From: Cognatiyoonia koreensis
GTDB taxonomy: Bacteria; Pseudomonadota; Alphaproteobacteria; Rhodobacterales; Rhodobacteraceae
NCBI RefSeq assembly: GCF_900109295.1
Contig: NZ_FOIZ01000002.1
Coordinates: forward strand, 186,001-250,000
Direction: 5' to 3'
DNA: 64,000 nucleotides
Shown: positions 48,055 through 56,569 of the stretch, piece after piece
Numbering within the stretch: position 1 is the first letter of the stretch
Layout: every line of letters starts with the position of its first letter
Program-made: the position numbers and the translations under genes
The notes under the pieces: generated by a model
Told to the model about the DNA's origin: nothing
What the model saw: only the letters and a program-made list of their open reading frames with translations
The model's database searches: none

Positions 48055-49338
48055 ATGGACCATAGCGTTGACACGCCTGCGGCGGAAATGACAACTGGCG
48101 CAATGACTCAATCCACGCGCCTCATGTCCCCTGTCCTGATTGCAGGGTGTCTCATCATCATGACTGGTTTCGCAATTCGCGCATCGTTCGGAGTCTTCCA
48201 GATTCCGATCGCCGAGGATTTCGGCTGGCTGCGGTCTGATTTCAGTCTGGCCATTGCGATCCAGAACCTCGCCTGGGGCATTGGACAGCCACTGTTTGGT
48301 GCTGCGGCTGAAAAAATCGGTGATCGCAAGGCAATCATTATGGGTGCGCTTTTCTACGCGGCAGGCCTTTTGTTGTCAGCTGGCGCAACGACCCCCTTGG
48401 CGCACCAGTTTTACGAAGTCCTTGTCGGTTTAGGAATCGCGGGCACTGGCTTTGGTGTCATTCTTGCTGTCGTCGGCCGTGCCGCATCGGATGAAAACAG
48501 ATCGATGGCCCTTGCCATCGCAACTGCAGCGGGATCCGCAGGGCAGGTTTTTGGCGCACCCCTGGCTGAATTCTTACTTGGTTTCATGACGTGGCAAATG
48601 GTATTTGTCACATTTGCCGGCATGATCCTTGCCGTGCTGTTCGTGCTGCCAATGATGCGTACCCAAACGGTCGCGTCAAAGGCCGAATTGGAAGAAAGCA
48701 TGGGCACCATCCTGATCCGCGCATTCAAGGATCCCTCCTATACGCTGATCTTTCTCGGCTTCTTCTCTTGCGGCTATCAACTTTCATTCGTCACGGCCCA
48801 CTTCCCCGCCTTCATTGCCGAAGTTTGCGGACCGATTTTGCCCGGCAGTACCTTGTCAAACCTTGGCATCACGACCACCAGCGCATTGGGCGCCGTCGCA
48901 ATCTCACTGATTGGGTTGGCTAATATCGGTGGGACACTGCTGGCCGGCTGGGCTGGCAAGCGGTACTCCAAGAAATACCTGCTGGCTGGGATTTATGCCG
49001 GGCGCACCATAATTGGCGCAGCTTTTATCATGACCCCGATGACCCCTGAAACAGTGATCCTGTTTTCCGTGTCGATGGGAGCCTTGTGGCTAGCGACTGT
49101 ACCGCTGACATCTGGGCTTGTCGCGCATCTCTACGGGCTGCGTTACATGGGGACGCTTTATGGGATTGTCTTCTTCTCCCACCAGCTTGGCTCGTTTCTC
49201 GGCGTCTGGCTTGGCGGACGGATGTATGACATCTACGGCAGCTACACTGCAGTCTGGTGGGTCGGCGTCGGAGTCGGAGCCTTCAGTGCGATCGTTCACC
49301 TGCCCATTCGGGAACGGCGACAGCCACAAGTGGCTTAA
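48055..49338 (+). CDS. MFS transporter (monocarboxylate/oxalate-formate antiporter-like)
   Basis: A 427-residue twelve-span permease. The first loops, RASFGVFQIPIAEDFGW and GAAAEKIGDRKAI, resemble the MCT/OxlT-like MFS group that carries carboxylates. The start may be 48055 or a downstream ATG (48088, 48103). It is a single-gene unit, divergent from zapE. Its stop overlaps that of the convergent hydrolase in a TTAA. Substrate is not determinable from sequence. Confidence 0.85.
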   Translation: MDHSVDTPAAEMTTGAMTQSTRLMSPVLIAGCLIIMTGFAIRASFGVFQIPIAEDFGWLRSDFSLAIAIQNLAWGIGQPLFGAAAEKIGDRKAIIMGALFYAAGLLLSAGATTPLAHQFYEVLVGLGIAGTGFGVILAVVGRAASDENRSMALAIATAAGSAGQVFGAPLAEFLLGFMTWQMVFVTFAGMILAVLFVLPMMRTQTVASKAELEESMGTILIRAFKDPSYTLIFLGFFSCGYQLSFVTAHFPAFIAEVCGPILPGSTLSNLGITTTSALGAVAISLIGLANIGGTLLAGWAGKRYSKKYLLAGIYAGRTIIGAAFIMTPMTPETVILFSVSMGALWLATVPLTSGLVAHLYGLRYMGTLYGIVFFSHQLGSFLGVWLGGRMYDIYGSYTAVWWVGVGVGAFSAIVHLPIRERRQPQVA

Positions 49339-50264
49339 TCAACCTCAATCAGGATCGCGCGTAGTTTTTCAATTACTGCGGTCGCATGGGTATAGGGCAT
49401 GCCGTGCCCGGCCCCGGGTATCGTTTCCTGACGCGCATTCCGGTTCCATTGCGCTATGGTGCCCAGCGCCGAGATAGGTATGACATCATCGGCTTCGCCC
49501 CAGATTGCGATGACCGGCACATCTGCGCGGCCGATTGTCTGATGAGCCTCCTTTTGCGTTTCTGCCAACATGCCACGACGGCTGGACAGGACAGCAGGCA
49601 GAAAGCCGCGCCGCCCCAGTTGATCACGTTGCGCGCGCTTCACCCCATCGACTTCCGAAGCTTCGGCTTCGGCACTGATCGCGCGGCGCATGCGCGCTGC
49701 GCCAATCAGGTTATGCACCCAATCGCCGATGACCGGATAGCGCCTGCAAAAGCGTGAAAACCCGCTTTCGTTCATGTCCGCCCCAGCAGTCGCAAGCAAT
49801 ATCAGGCGTTTCACGCGATGGGACTGCGTTTCCGTAAATGCTGTCGCAATAGACCCGCCCATTGAATAGCCAAGCAGTGTCAGATCCTCATTCAGGTTCT
49901 GGTGTTCCAATAGGTCGTCGAGTTGCTGAAGTAAGAAATCGCGGTTTTGTTCGCCACCCGGCGCATCCGACAACCCACGACCGTAAAGATCATAGGTGAG
50001 GACGCGATAACCCATCGCCCCAAGTCCGCCAGCGATCACATCGAATACGATGGAGGGGGTCGTCAGCCCGTGGATTGCGACAAGTACCGGACCGCGCACG
50101 GGGCCGTGCCAGCGATAATAGGTGATGCCTTGTGACAATTCGGCGAATTTGCCGGGCGCGCCCTTGCGCTCTGCCTTGCCGATTGGATGACGTTGCCGTT
50201 CGAGCATGATCGACAGGATGACAAGTGCGGCGACGATGCCGATCAGAATCCAAACGATACCCAT
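49335..50264 (-). CDS. Alpha/beta hydrolase with N-terminal membrane segment
   Basis: A 309-residue alpha/beta hydrolase. Residues 1-20 form a hydrophobic segment that may anchor it. The nucleophile is S134 in GYSMGGS, the oxyanion segment IHGLTTPS lies at 64-71, and an acid/His pair appears late, in GEADDVIP and GAGHGMPYT. It is the last gene of the run HAD, ornithine-cyclodeaminase-like, PhyH, hydrolase, sharing one base with the PhyH stop (TAATG). Substrate unknown; an ester or lactone is possible. Confidence 0.87.
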   Translation of the reverse strand: MGIVWILIGIVAALVILSIMLERQRHPIGKAERKGAPGKFAELSQGITYYRWHGPVRGPVLVAIHGLTTPSIVFDVIAGGLGAMGYRVLTYDLYGRGLSDAPGGEQNRDFLLQQLDDLLEHQNLNEDLTLLGYSMGGSIATAFTETQSHRVKRLILLATAGADMNESGFSRFCRRYPVIGDWVHNLIGAARMRRAISAEAEASEVDGVKRAQRDQLGRRGFLPAVLSSRRGMLAETQKEAHQTIGRADVPVIAIWGEADDVIPISALGTIAQWNRNARQETIPGAGHGMPYTHATAVIEKLRAILIEVD

Positions 50265-51052
50265 TACGCGTCCTTCCAGATGACGGGGAACCAGTCTTCG
50301 CGCAGGCGCTGACCTTGGGTCATATCGTGCCCCGGAAACGGTGGCGATGTTCGCCCAGGGCGTGCGACATAGCGCGCATCATCACCGACCCAGCGCAATG
50401 AAAGAGCACGCCTGCGACTGGTTGATGAATTGCCTCGCGCACCGTGCGCCGTCCGGAAATCGAACAGCACGGCATCGCCAGGTTCCATCGCCCATTCCCT
50501 GATCTGGTTTGCGTCAGGATCCGCATCTGGGTCCGGCACAGGGGTCCAATCGGCCTCGGCCTGATAAAAGTCGCTGTCATCAGCCCAACTGACAGGCCGC
50601 ACGAGTTTGTCCCAACGATGTGAGCCTGCGATAAAGCGCAACGATGCTTCGCGAACCGGATCGAGCGGCAACCACATGCTGACGGTCTGTTTGCCTTCAA
50701 CGAAATAGTAAGGCGAATCCTGATGCCAGGGGGTCGGCTTTGGCGTACCGGGTTCCTTTACAAGGACATGATCGTGAAAGAATTGCGCTGTCCGGCTTTG
50801 CATTGCCGCTGCTGCAAGGGCCGCGGCCGGACTGTTTCGAACCACATCCTCGAATGCTGCAATGCGGGTCCAGTTGCAATAGTCATCAAAAAAGCGCCCT
50901 TCCGATACGGCGTTTTCAGACGCGTATTCGCCCGGTTGCGCCATATTCTCGGCGACGCCAGTCACCATCCTATCAACCCAGTCAACGAATACGCCACGAA
51001 CGACAACCACACCGTCGCGTTGAAAGGCGTCGATTTCGTCTGGGCTCATCAT
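50264..51052 (-). CDS. Phytanoyl-CoA dioxygenase (PhyH) family Fe(II)/2-oxoglutarate oxygenase
   Basis: A 262-residue PhyH-family oxygenase. The iron facial triad is H110 and D112 in TPWHQDSP and H203 in FRTAHGARGN; the 2-oxoglutarate-binding arginine is probably R213 or R214. Members hydroxylate fatty acyl chains, ectoine, amino acids or small natural products. The ATG overlaps the stop of the ornithine-cyclodeaminase-like gene upstream, and its own stop overlaps the hydrolase start. That operon points to an amino-acid or imino-acid substrate and away from phytanoyl-CoA, but this is inference. Confidence 0.87.
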   Translation of the reverse strand: MMSPDEIDAFQRDGVVVVRGVFVDWVDRMVTGVAENMAQPGEYASENAVSEGRFFDDYCNWTRIAAFEDVVRNSPAAALAAAAMQSRTAQFFHDHVLVKEPGTPKPTPWHQDSPYYFVEGKQTVSMWLPLDPVREASLRFIAGSHRWDKLVRPVSWADDSDFYQAEADWTPVPDPDADPDANQIREWAMEPGDAVLFDFRTAHGARGNSSTSRRRALSLRWVGDDARYVARPGRTSPPFPGHDMTQGQRLREDWFPVIWKDA

Positions 51053-51960
51053 TTACTGTTCCATGCCTCCAGAATGTAGCGGCTTGTCATTAGATCAAGG
51101 TGTGCGCCCCCACCGTTCTTAAACAGTGTAATTTCGTCATCATTTTGGCGTTCGAACTGCGAAAGCGCGTAATAATCTGCAATAATGTCGCTTTTTTTGA
51201 TTATACCTTCAGCAATTGGAGTCTTGAGTTCTCCGATGTGGTCTGCGGTCGTGTGCAAGTTATCAACAAATATCCGTGCGCGGCGCAGCGCCGTATCATC
51301 GGTTTCGCGCATATCAGGTCGGTAGGCCCCAATCAGGTCGATATGCTGACCAGGCTGCAGCCATTCGCCTTTGATCAAGGGGTCAGTCGACATTGTGGCC
51401 GAGGTCACAATGTCCGCCGATTTGACGGCCTGTTCCAGATCATTGCCAATCAGCACGTCGGGATAGTCCTTTTTGAAGGCCTTGGCCCCATCCGATGAAC
51501 GGTTCCAGACTGTGAATGTCGCATCAGGGAACGCCGCGCCATAGGCTTGTCGCAGTGACCGCCCGACGGTTCCCGCCCCGACGATCAGGATGTTCTTGCT
51601 ATTTTTCCGGGCCAGTCGGCGTGCGGCAAGCAGGCTGTCGCCTGCGGTTTTCCATTTTGTCACAAGATGAAAATCAAGGATCGCTTCAAGTGCTCCGTCA
51701 GCATCCGAAAACAGATTCACCACACCGCCGATCATCGGCTTTCCTGCTTCACGATTTTTCGGAAAGACGGTCGCGCATTTGACGGCGATACCCATTCCCT
51801 TGATCCATGCACTCCGGTTCAAAAGGGTGTTGTCGTCGCGGTAAAGGAAAACATCTTCCACCGTTGCCGGGGGTGCCGCATGGCCGGCAGCCAATGCATC
51901 TGTCAGCCCCAGCCAATCCAACCGCGCTTCTCCTTCGGTAAATGGAATCATCACAGTCAT
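51049..51960 (-). CDS. Ornithine cyclodeaminase / mu-crystallin family protein
   Basis: A 303-residue NAD(P)-binding protein of the OCD/mu-crystallin family. The nucleotide motif ILIVGAGTVGRSL lies near residues 123-135, and the substrate-binding lysine segment AVKCATVFPKN lies near 59-69. Family activities include ornithine cyclodeaminase, alanine dehydrogenase, ketimine reductase and pyrroline-2-carboxylate reductase; sequence alone does not choose. Overlaps join it to HAD upstream and PhyH downstream. Confidence 0.87.
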   Translation of the reverse strand: MTVMIPFTEGEARLDWLGLTDALAAGHAAPPATVEDVFLYRDDNTLLNRSAWIKGMGIAVKCATVFPKNREAGKPMIGGVVNLFSDADGALEAILDFHLVTKWKTAGDSLLAARRLARKNSKNILIVGAGTVGRSLRQAYGAAFPDATFTVWNRSSDGAKAFKKDYPDVLIGNDLEQAVKSADIVTSATMSTDPLIKGEWLQPGQHIDLIGAYRPDMRETDDTALRRARIFVDNLHTTADHIGELKTPIAEGIIKKSDIIADYYALSQFERQNDDEITLFKNGGGAHLDLMTSRYILEAWNSK

Positions 51961-52574
51961 TGGGCTGCATCCTCTGTCAGAAGCCCCTCTTCGACCAGTC
52001 GCAGGGCAAAGCCTGCGGGTCCCTCAAAAAGATGCGTCTGCCAGCCACGAGCAGAGGCGGCATCGATATTGTCTTGGCGGTCGTCCGTGAACAAAAGCTG
52101 AGAGGGGAGAAGCCCGCAATCTTCTTCCACCATTTCGTAAATGCGGCTTTCCGGTTTGATGACGCCCATATGTCCCGAGACGTAGCGCCGGTCGAAAACC
52201 TTCAGGAAGGGATAGACAGGCTCTGCGATCTCGAACGTTTGCTTTCCGAAGTTCGTGAGCGCGAACACCGGCACACCAGTAGATTTAAGCGCATCCAGAA
52301 GTCGAACGGAATGATCAATGGCCGGTGTCGCCAGATCTAGCCAATTGTCATGCCACATGCGCACTTCCGCGGCCCATTCGGGGTTTGCTGCGGCCTCGGC
52401 GTAAACAACATCTTGAAAATGCGCCCCGCGATCGACCTTGTCGTTCATGGCGTGCAGATCAATGGCCGCGAACATGGCCTTGCGCCGCGTTGGTCCGATC
52501 ACGCGGTCGTAATAGCGTTCGGGCTGCCATTCTATCAGAACGTTCCCGATATCGAAGATAACTGCTTTGGTCAT
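51957..52574 (-). CDS. HAD-superfamily hydrolase (subfamily IA)
   Basis: A 205-residue HAD hydrolase with motif I FDIGNVLIEWQPE at residues 7-19, motif II ALTNFG near 105-110 and acidic motif FTDDRQDN near 161-168. The cap region resembles the haloacid-dehalogenase/epoxide-hydrolase-like group. It is the first gene of the four-gene operon ending in the alpha/beta hydrolase, with an ATGA overlap to the next gene. Substrate unknown. Confidence 0.86.
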   Translation of the reverse strand: MTKAVIFDIGNVLIEWQPERYYDRVIGPTRRKAMFAAIDLHAMNDKVDRGAHFQDVVYAEAAANPEWAAEVRMWHDNWLDLATPAIDHSVRLLDALKSTGVPVFALTNFGKQTFEIAEPVYPFLKVFDRRYVSGHMGVIKPESRIYEMVEEDCGLLPSQLLFTDDRQDNIDAASARGWQTHLFEGPAGFALRLVEEGLLTEDAAQ

Positions 52575-52638
52575 GGAAGGACCCTAGCGAGAAGGATTTG
52601 CAGGTGCCAGAGCGACATGCCAGGCTTCTGCGTGGTTC

Positions 52639-53085
52639 TTAACCGGCAGCAGCTTTGCGCACCATGCGTTCCAATCCATCAAGGAACCTTGCGCGGTCTG
52701 CTTTGCTGAAAGGTTTCCCGCCACCTTGTCGGAATGGGTCTGCCGCACGCATGTCAGTCATGAGGTCACGTGTGGCCAGAACGTTCCCGATATTGGCCGA
52801 TGTCAGCGCCTCGCCGTTGTGCTTGATAACCAGCGCCCCATTTTCGATGCACCTCGCCGCGAGCGGTATATCACCCGTGACGACGACATCGCCAATCGTC
52901 GCGCGATCTGCGATCCACATGTCCGCTATGTCCGGCCCGTCCGGCACGACCACAGTTTCAACGAACGGGTTCTGCGAAGGACGTATCCCGCCATTGCTAA
53001 CGACAAACATCTTCAGCTTATGCCGCGTTCCGACGCGTTCAATCTCGGCCTTGACCGGGCAAGCATCGGCATCGACATAGATCAT
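52639..53085 (-). CDS. yaiI: YaiI/YqxD family protein (UPF0178, DUF188)
   Basis: A 148-residue UPF0178 protein. It begins with the family signature [12 protein letters not shown] and has the [23 protein letters not shown] block with the acidic PIN-like residues of the fold. Function unknown; a PIN-like nuclease role is suggested by the fold. Its start overlaps the fghA stop by four bases. Confidence 0.93.
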   Translation of the reverse strand: MIYVDADACPVKAEIERVGTRHKLKMFVVSNGGIRPSQNPFVETVVVPDGPDIADMWIADRATIGDVVVTGDIPLAARCIENGALVIKHNGEALTSANIGNVLATRDLMTDMRAADPFRQGGGKPFSKADRARFLDGLERMVRKAAAG

Positions 53086-53909
53086 GCGTAAAGCGCCTCT
53101 GCATGGAAGGCGACGTGGTCTTCCATGAATGTCGAGATGAAGAAATAGCTGTGATCATAGCCCTTTTGCAGGCGCAACTGTCCTTCCTGCCGCTGCGCTG
53201 CCATCGCGGCTGCAAACGCCTCTGTTCCCAGAAGGTCACCAAATTGATCGTCAGTCCCCGTATCGATGAGGATCGGGCCACTGAACCCGTTGCCTTGCAT
53301 GAGTAGCGTCGCGTCATGCGGGCCCCAGCTTTGTTCATCGCCCCAATAGGCTGCAAACTGTTTGCGCCCCCAATCACTTTGTGTCGGATTGCAGATCGGC
53401 GCAAAGGCCGACACCGACCGGAACCGCCCTTCCAGCGCCATCGCCATCGTCAGCGCGCCGTGTCCGCCCATCGAATGGCCGGTAATCGCCTGCCGTTCCA
53501 TGTTGATTGCAAAATTCGCACCGATGATCTTTGGCAGTTCTTCGGCGACATAAGTCCACATTTTGAAATGCTTGGCCCAGGGATCCTCTATCGCGTCGAT
53601 ATAGAAACCCGCCCCCTGGCCAAGATCGTAGGCCTCGTCATCCGGAACGTCCTTGCCCCTTGGCGATGTGTCGGGAAAGACAAGTGCGATGCCATGTTCT
53701 GCCGCCCAGACCTGCGCGCCGGCCTTTGTCATAGCGTTCTCATGGGTGCACGTCAGGCCCGATAGAAACCACAAGACCGGAACCGGTGCGAATTCGGCTT
53801 CTTCGGGCAGAAAGACCGCAAAGGTCATATCGCAATTGCAGGCGTCAGAGCTGTGTTTGTAGACGCCCTGCGTCCCACCAAAGCATTTGTTTTCTGAAAT
53901 CGTTTCCAT
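53082..53909 (-). CDS. fghA: S-formylglutathione hydrolase
   Basis: A 275-residue esterase-D-like hydrolase. The catalytic serine S146 lies in [10 protein letters not shown], with GLTCTHEN near 51-58 and the [13 protein letters not shown] histidine block near the C-terminus. It hydrolyses S-formylglutathione in formaldehyde oxidation. The glutathione-dependent formaldehyde dehydrogenase, often adjacent, is not in this window. Overlaps the yaiI gene. Assignment secure. Confidence 0.94.
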   Translation of the reverse strand: METISENKCFGGTQGVYKHSSDACNCDMTFAVFLPEEAEFAPVPVLWFLSGLTCTHENAMTKAGAQVWAAEHGIALVFPDTSPRGKDVPDDEAYDLGQGAGFYIDAIEDPWAKHFKMWTYVAEELPKIIGANFAINMERQAITGHSMGGHGALTMAMALEGRFRSVSAFAPICNPTQSDWGRKQFAAYWGDEQSWGPHDATLLMQGNGFSGPILIDTGTDDQFGDLLGTEAFAAAMAAQRQEGQLRLQKGYDHSYFFISTFMEDHVAFHAEALYA

Positions 53910-53947
53910 GGGCCAGCCCTCCGTTTGGTGAAAGGGCTAGCGCAGGA

Positions 53948-54877
53948 TCAGAGCGTTGTCACCCATGCGATGACGCTTGAAACAGTCAAAACGCTCAGCG
54001 CGGTCGAAATCAGGATCGTCGCCGAAACCCGCGATGGTGCGACCCCGTAATGCTGCGCAAGGATGTATACGTTGCCCGCCACAGGCAAGGCAGCTGCTGC
54101 AATCATCACACCGGCTGCGTACGGATCGATCGGAAAGACGAAGAGCGCGAATACCGCGACAGCCGCAGGATGCAACGCGAGCTTGCAAACGCTGAGCCAG
54201 ACTGCGACGCGCATTCTTTCCGCCGATTTGGTGGCCAAAGATGCCCCAATCGCGAAAAGGGCCCCCGGCGTCGCAGCACCGCCCAAAAGTGACAAGAATT
54301 CATTCACCGGTCCGGGGATCGGAAGCGCGAGGGCGGAGACAAGCAAGCCAAGAGAGATCGAAACAATCATCGGATTCTTGATCAGACCAACACCGACTGT
54401 TCGAAAAACCTGAAAGGTCATTCGGCCATCGCGCGATCCTGTGATCAGGATCACGATGAGGCTGCCAAAGACAATCAGATCGACAGCCAGGACCATCATT
54501 ACTGGCCCAACCGCCCCCTCGCCCAGCAACAAGACCAGCATGGGAATTCCCAGAAACCCAACATTGCCGATGACAGCGGTCTGTGCTTCTACCGCAGCTT
54601 CCGCGACAGACAGCTTGCGCACCAGCGCGACAAGCGTCGCAACGACATAGATTGCCATTGTCCCTGACAGATAGGCAAACACGAATGGCCAATCGAGGAT
54701 GTCGCCCAACGTCAGGTTTGCGGAAAACCGGAACAGCATGGCCGAAAGCGCAAAGTAGAACACGAACTTGGTAAGGTACGCCGTCGCCTCGGGCGAAAAG
54801 AACTTTGTCCGCCCGGCATGGTAGCCCAGACCGATCAGCGCAAAGAACGGCAAAGTTTTGAGGAATATTTCGAGCAA
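53948..54877 (-). CDS. AEC-family (auxin-efflux-carrier-type) transporter
   Basis: A 309-residue membrane protein with about ten spans in two inverted halves, as in the AEC family (malonate/malate/auxin carriers). It begins with TTG at 54877, directly after the TAG stop of the preceding gene, with no in-frame ATG near. A QTAVIGNVGFLGIPM segment near residue 100 marks the crossover region. Substrate, perhaps a dicarboxylate, is not determined. Confidence 0.87.
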   Translation of the reverse strand: MLEIFLKTLPFFALIGLGYHAGRTKFFSPEATAYLTKFVFYFALSAMLFRFSANLTLGDILDWPFVFAYLSGTMAIYVVATLVALVRKLSVAEAAVEAQTAVIGNVGFLGIPMLVLLLGEGAVGPVMMVLAVDLIVFGSLIVILITGSRDGRMTFQVFRTVGVGLIKNPMIVSISLGLLVSALALPIPGPVNEFLSLLGGAATPGALFAIGASLATKSAERMRVAVWLSVCKLALHPAAVAVFALFVFPIDPYAAGVMIAAAALPVAGNVYILAQHYGVAPSRVSATILISTALSVLTVSSVIAWVTTL

Positions 54878-55885
54878 CTAGTCGAAGGCCCCGGTCACGC
54901 GGCCCAGCAGCATGAATGCACGGGCGGTTCGCGTTTCGGACAGCGCAATAAGATCTTCATCGCTGGCTTCCGGTTCAAAGCTCAGCAACATGTTGTCGAA
55001 TTTCCGCAGGAAATGGTGCGCCGAATCCCGAAAAATCGTATCTTCGCGCATCCGCCCTGCGGTCAGCGCCAGCGAAGAGCGATCTCGCACGCCGCCGAGT
55101 GCCGCCATCGTGCGGCCACGTTCGCCTTGGGCAAAGCGCCGCCAGATTTCGGGGCGGGCGCGGTCGGGGCGCAAATCATCCATGTAAATGCCATCCTGCG
55201 AAAGCAGAGTCAGCATATCCTGGCTGGCCTGTACAAGTTGACGCGCGTTGCGGTCTTTCAAGGCACGACGCAAAGCAGCAAAACCTTCTGCGTCCTGATC
55301 GGTATCAGGGAAATTCAAGGCACGGACCAAATCGCGGCGCGGCAATGGCGGTGTCATGTCTTCTGCAGTGGTGCCCAGCGCAAGAGCGGGCTGATCATCT
55401 GCACCACCACCCGATTTTATTTGACGCATGACGCCACGAGCATCTCGGGTCGATGCAAATGTTGCCAGCGGCGCGGGTTCCGTTTTTTGAGAGGCTTGGG
55501 CGATTTCCTGCAATTTCGCACCAACGCTGGGTGTTTCCTTGACGCTGGCTGGGCTGTGCAGTTTTTCGGTGCGGTCTTGGAGATAGGTTTCGCGCAGACC
55601 GTCGATCGCAAGCTGAAGACGACGTGATTCTTCGCGCATAACACGGGCGGACCGCGATGCGGCAGCCGCGACCCAGATAATCGCAACGGGCAGAAAGATG
55701 GCCATTATGACAAGCACGGCACGCAGGCTGTCAAAGGGAACATCCGGACTTGTGCGCGGTGGCACCAGCAAGAAGAAAATGCCGACGCCAGCCATCCAAA
55801 GGACGGATAGGATCAACGCAACGACCTCGGTGGTACTGACACCGGTATCATTCACGAAGATCGGCTTGATGCGCCCTTGTGCCAT
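54878..55885 (-). CDS. Hypothetical protein with two membrane segments, 335 aa
   Basis: A 335-residue protein with hydrophobic segments near residues 21-41 and 56-75, followed by a basic helical stretch (about 77-100), a low-complexity linker and a helical C-terminal domain (about 175-335). I do not recognise the family; it looks like a conserved alphaproteobacterial cytoplasmic-facing membrane protein. It sits between greA (11 bp upstream) and the AEC transporter (immediately downstream) on the same strand. Confidence 0.75.
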   Translation of the reverse strand: MAQGRIKPIFVNDTGVSTTEVVALILSVLWMAGVGIFFLLVPPRTSPDVPFDSLRAVLVIMAIFLPVAIIWVAAAASRSARVMREESRRLQLAIDGLRETYLQDRTEKLHSPASVKETPSVGAKLQEIAQASQKTEPAPLATFASTRDARGVMRQIKSGGGADDQPALALGTTAEDMTPPLPRRDLVRALNFPDTDQDAEGFAALRRALKDRNARQLVQASQDMLTLLSQDGIYMDDLRPDRARPEIWRRFAQGERGRTMAALGGVRDRSSLALTAGRMREDTIFRDSAHHFLRKFDNMLLSFEPEASDEDLIALSETRTARAFMLLGRVTGAFD

Positions 55886-55896
55886 GCTGGCCCCGT

Positions 55897-56367
55897 CTAC
55901 TTGTAAATGATCGACAAGATCTCGTATGACCGCACACCGCCGGGGGTGCGCACTTCGACACTGTCACCCTCGTCCTTGCCGATCAAGGCGCGGGCGAGCG
56001 GAGATTTGATGTTCAGACGACCCGCTTCAATATCGGCTTCGTATTCGCCAACGATTTGATAGGTCTTCTCCTCGTCAGTATCCTCGTCCGCTAACGCGAC
56101 GGTTGCGCCAAATTTCACGGAACCCGACAACTTTGCAGGGTCAATGACATCGGCCAACGAGATCGCGCCTTCGAGTTCCTTGACCCGACCTTCGATGAAA
56201 GACTGCTTTTCCTTCGCAGAGTGATATTCCGCGTTCTCAGACAGGTCTCCATGCTCTCGCGCCTCTGCAATTGCGCGGATAATGGCGGGGCGTTCAACAG
56301 ACTTCAGCAGTTTCAATTCATCATTCAGCTTGTCAAAGCCTGCCTGTGTCAAAGGTATCTTTTCCAT
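55897..56367 (-). CDS. greA: Transcription elongation factor GreA
   Basis: A 156-residue GreA. The N-terminal coiled coil, with the acidic tip segment [13 protein letters not shown] (residues 49-61), precedes the FKBP-like C-terminal domain with [14 protein letters not shown]. GreA enters the RNA polymerase secondary channel and stimulates cleavage of backtracked RNA. GGAAGGGGG lies upstream of the start. Transcribed divergently from etfQO. Assignment secure. Confidence 0.96.
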   Translation of the reverse strand: MEKIPLTQAGFDKLNDELKLLKSVERPAIIRAIAEAREHGDLSENAEYHSAKEKQSFIEGRVKELEGAISLADVIDPAKLSGSVKFGATVALADEDTDEEKTYQIVGEYEADIEAGRLNIKSPLARALIGKDEGDSVEVRTPGGVRSYEILSIIYK

Positions 56368-56569
56368 CTTCGACCCCCTTCCCTGGGGTAAAATTCTTCA
56401 ATCGGTCGTTCATAGCCTATTTGGGCAGATCAAAGTCAAGTGCAAGCGCGTTTTGCTGTCGCGCATTGGCGGTTTCACGTCGCGTTGTCATTGCTCCCTT
56501 ATTTCCTTTGCGCTAACCCATCGGGGATGTTTGTGCGGGTTTATCCCGACCGAGAAAGAGGACCGACAA

